From JAWVZU01 sp033722075 (GTDB taxonomy: Bacteria; Pseudomonadota; Gammaproteobacteria; Xanthomonadales; SZUA-38), in contig JAWVZU010000202.1 of NCBI GenBank assembly GCA_033722075.1, positions 1 through 7,518 of the forward strand: a stretch of 7,518 nucleotides of DNA. The letters run 5' to 3'. Position 1 is the first letter of the stretch. Every line of letters starts with the position of its first letter. This document shows, in pieces, positions 5,632-7,518 of the stretch. The notes under the pieces were generated by a model. The model was given only the letters and a program-made list of their open reading frames with translations, made no database searches and was not told where the DNA came from. The position numbers were made by a program, and so were the translations under genes.

Positions 5632-7518
5632 TTGTCTCGGATTCTGTTGGGTTTGCTGGGTGCCTTCGTCGCGTTGGCACCGGCGTGGGGCCAGCGCCTC
5701 GTGGAATGGACGGAAGGGCCCGGGGAACTGGGGCTGGGTTACCCGGTGCCCATCCCGGTGGACACGGCCCAGGCGTTTGACGGCTTCAGGACCTACGCCG
5801 GGCTCCACGCCCGCCACCAGGACCTGGCATTGAACTCCCCTTTCGTATCCGGCCAGGTTGTCGGTCAGACGAGCGCTGGCCGGGAAATCTGGGCCTACCT
5901 GATCGGCGACCCGGATACCTTGACCCCCGAAGGATCGCTCGAATCGGCGGTCATGCTACAGGGTGGAGTTCATGCCCGCGAATGGCAGAGTCCGGAAGTG
6001 GTGACCGGCCTGATGGAATTGATGCTCGAGCGGGCCGACGATGGTTATATCCACCAGTACCTGCTGGAAAACCAGACGATCGTCCTGATTCCGGTCCTCA
6101 ACATCGATGGATTCCTGCAGACGCAGCGCTTTCCGCGCTCCAACTACCTGGGCACCGATCCACGGTTCCCGGAAACCTGGCCGCGCGACGGGCGCATGCG
6201 GAGGAAAAACATGGAGGGCGTCGACGAGATCCTCGACACGACGTCGGACCACCTTCTCGGCATCGACCTGAACCGCAACAATCCACCATTCTGGGCGTCC
6301 GGCAGCGGTTCCTCCTCGGATCAGCGGGATCTCACCTACCACGGCAATGCGCCGCACGGTCAGCCGGAGACGCAGGCCATGGTCGCGGCCGCTGAACTGG
6401 GTCCGGCCGCACGTCTCCGCGCCTACACCGACGCGCACTCCTACAGCCAGGTGCTGTTCATCGACCCGACGGGCAATCGGCGTCTGCAATCGGTTCGCTT
6501 TCGCCTGCTCGCGGATTTCGCCGATCATCACGTGCGCCTGCCAGGAAACAAGCGGTACCTGACGACCCCATCGGCGGGGCTGGCTGGTACCACCAGCGAA
6601 TATTTCCAGGAAACCCACCAGATTCCCTCCTGGACCCTCGAGATCGAACCCTCGGACGGGAACCAACCGGCATTGCCCGGCCAGGGGGCCGACTACGGCG
6701 GACTGGCAACGAACGGCCATGATGGTTTCATCCTGCCGGAGCGCGAGATCCGCCGGGTCCGCGAAAATCTGGCGCAGAGCTTCGTGGTGGCCTACTACCA
6801 TCAGGCCGGGCCGCCCTCGGTTGCTGCGCTCCGGTTCACCGATATCGAGACCGGTGCGGTCGTTTATGACGCCGAGTGGCTGGTGGTCGACAGCACCAGC
6901 CGGACTCTGCATGTCGACCAGCTGCAACCCCTGGAAACAGGCCGTCGCTACGAGGCCTGGGTTGCCTTCGACAAGCCGATGCGCTGGCGTGAGAACGGGG
7001 CTGTCGTTGCCCTGCCGGGGCAGAGTGCCTTCAGCACCAGGGTGACGACGCGGCTCCACGTCGGAAATACGAGCGTATCCCTGGATGGGCCCGAAAGCCG
7101 CTGGCTGGCTCAGCCGGGTGGCGCGCCCGATGGTTATCGCCGATACCGGGACGACACCTATGTGACCGAAGTCCAGCTCGATCCGGAAGTCGTGGACGCG
7201 GCGACCGTGCAGGCGACATTCGACATCGATGTCGACGACATGGTCGGCCAGCAGCTCGACACGGACCCGGCTACCGTCCTCGACTGGGCGGACGGGCACT
7301 GGATTCGCTACGAGGACAACAACGGCGCCGAGACCGATCTCGGCGGTCGCGATCGATCGCTGCGGGTTCCCGTCACCGGTGAGGATCAACCCGCCCCATT
7401 CTTGATCGAACCGGGCAACACCGCAGCTTATTTCGACCCGGCCCGGGCCGGGGAAGGATTTCTCCTGGAGGTCCTGGCGGACCAGCGGCTGGTCATCTAC
7501 TGGTTTGCCTACAACGAC
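5632..7518 (+). CDS. Secreted M14-family zinc carboxypeptidase, 3' end beyond the window
   Basis: The frame is open to the right edge (629 residues seen). A TTG start at 5632 gives a clean signal peptide (MSRILLGLLGAFVALAPAWGQ) with cleavage near 19-21, implying export. The M14 catalytic set is complete. Zinc ligands are H114 and E117 in GGVHAREW and H269 in TDAHSYS. Substrate-binding residues are R191 (RRKN) and N214-R215 (DLNRN). The general-base Glu is E337 in TLEIEP, and N157-I-D-G matches the usual NPDG strand. Family members remove C-terminal residues from peptides. After about 395 come beta-rich regions (fibronectin-like in texture). From about 600 the segment AAYFDPARAGEGFLLEVL begins a small domain I recall as common at the ends of secreted proteins in Wenzhouxiangella/Lysobacterales relatives. 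The upstream ribosome binding site is weak, so the TTG start rests mainly on the signal peptide. Confidence 0.9.
   Translation, partial: MSRILLGLLGAFVALAPAWGQRLVEWTEGPGELGLGYPVPIPVDTAQAFDGFRTYAGLHARHQDLALNSPFVSGQVVGQTSAGREIWAYLIGDPDTLTPEGSLESAVMLQGGVHAREWQSPEVVTGLMELMLERADDGYIHQYLLENQTIVLIPVLNIDGFLQTQRFPRSNYLGTDPRFPETWPRDGRMRRKNMEGVDEILDTTSDHLLGIDLNRNNPPFWASGSGSSSDQRDLTYHGNAPHGQPETQAMVAAAELGPAARLRAYTDAHSYSQVLFIDPTGNRRLQSVRFRLLADFADHHVRLPGNKRYLTTPSAGLAGTTSEYFQETHQIPSWTLEIEPSDGNQPALPGQGADYGGLATNGHDGFILPEREIRRVRENLAQSFVVAYYHQAGPPSVAALRFTDIETGAVVYDAEWLVVDSTSRTLHVDQLQPLETGRRYEAWVAFDKPMRWRENGAVVALPGQSAFSTRVTTRLHVGNTSVSLDGPESRWLAQPGGAPDGYRRYRDDTYVTEVQLDPEVVDAATVQATFDIDVDDMVGQQLDTDPATVLDWADGHWIRYEDNNGAETDLGGRDRSLRVPVTGEDQPAPFLIEPGNTAAYFDPARAGEGFLLEVLADQRLVIYWFAYND

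Noticed and set aside
5956..7389. Long minus-strand open frame (477 codons) opposite the M14 peptidase
   Set aside because: It lies wholly antisense to a gene with a complete catalytic residue set, has no recognisable domain, and long antisense frames are expected in GC-rich coding DNA.

Overview
The window reads as GC-rich chromosomal DNA from a gammaproteobacterium. Codon use is strongly G/C-ending, gene spacing is tight, and both the AtuA-type protein end and the M14 peptidase with a trailing 'PARAGEGF' domain resemble proteins I associate with Lysobacterales/Wenzhouxiangella-like bacteria. That placement is from memory and not tested.

Layout. (1) 2-253, plus strand: the last part of an AtuA/DUF1446-family protein. 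(2) 250-1713, minus strand: a complete MscS-family mechanosensitive channel with a signal peptide, whose stop overlaps the AtuA stop in one CTAG. (3) 1714-1924: a divergent, partly AT-rich promoter region. (4) 1925-5463, plus strand: a very tight four-gene run comprising a GNAT acetyltransferase-like protein, a tetrapyrrole-methylase-fold methyltransferase, a 98-residue acidic small protein, and a periplasmic-TPR/transmembrane/GGDEF diguanylate cyclase. (5) 5464-5631: a short spacer. (6) 5632 to the window end: a secreted M14 zinc carboxypeptidase, cut by the edge.

The main discovery is in region 4. The methyltransferase (2499-3353) carries the borosin alpha-N-methyltransferase signature: a Y-R-Y-Y constellation at 63, 69, 73 and 95 with the same spacing as in the fungal OphMA enzyme, plus AFYGHPGVF and PGVSAEDCL. 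The next gene starts inside its stop codon (ATGA) behind a strong ribosome binding site. It encodes a small helical LigA-like/borosin-binding domain followed by a short hydrophobic Cys-Cys-Val-Ala segment and a tail of almost pure Asp/Glu. Together these look like a split borosin RiPP system (peptide backbone N-methylation in trans, as in the SonM/SonA pair of Shewanella) with an unusual core.

The flanking genes are joined to the pair by overlaps or near-overlaps. The GNAT gene overlaps the methyltransferase by 8 nt. The diguanylate cyclase has no conventional start that keeps its signal peptide, and may begin at a CTG inside the precursor's stop (CTGA). A testable model is that the modified peptide, perhaps acetylated, is exported and sensed by the periplasmic TPR domain to set c-di-GMP. 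The downstream secreted carboxypeptidase might trim it. No transporter or leader protease for the peptide is visible in the window.
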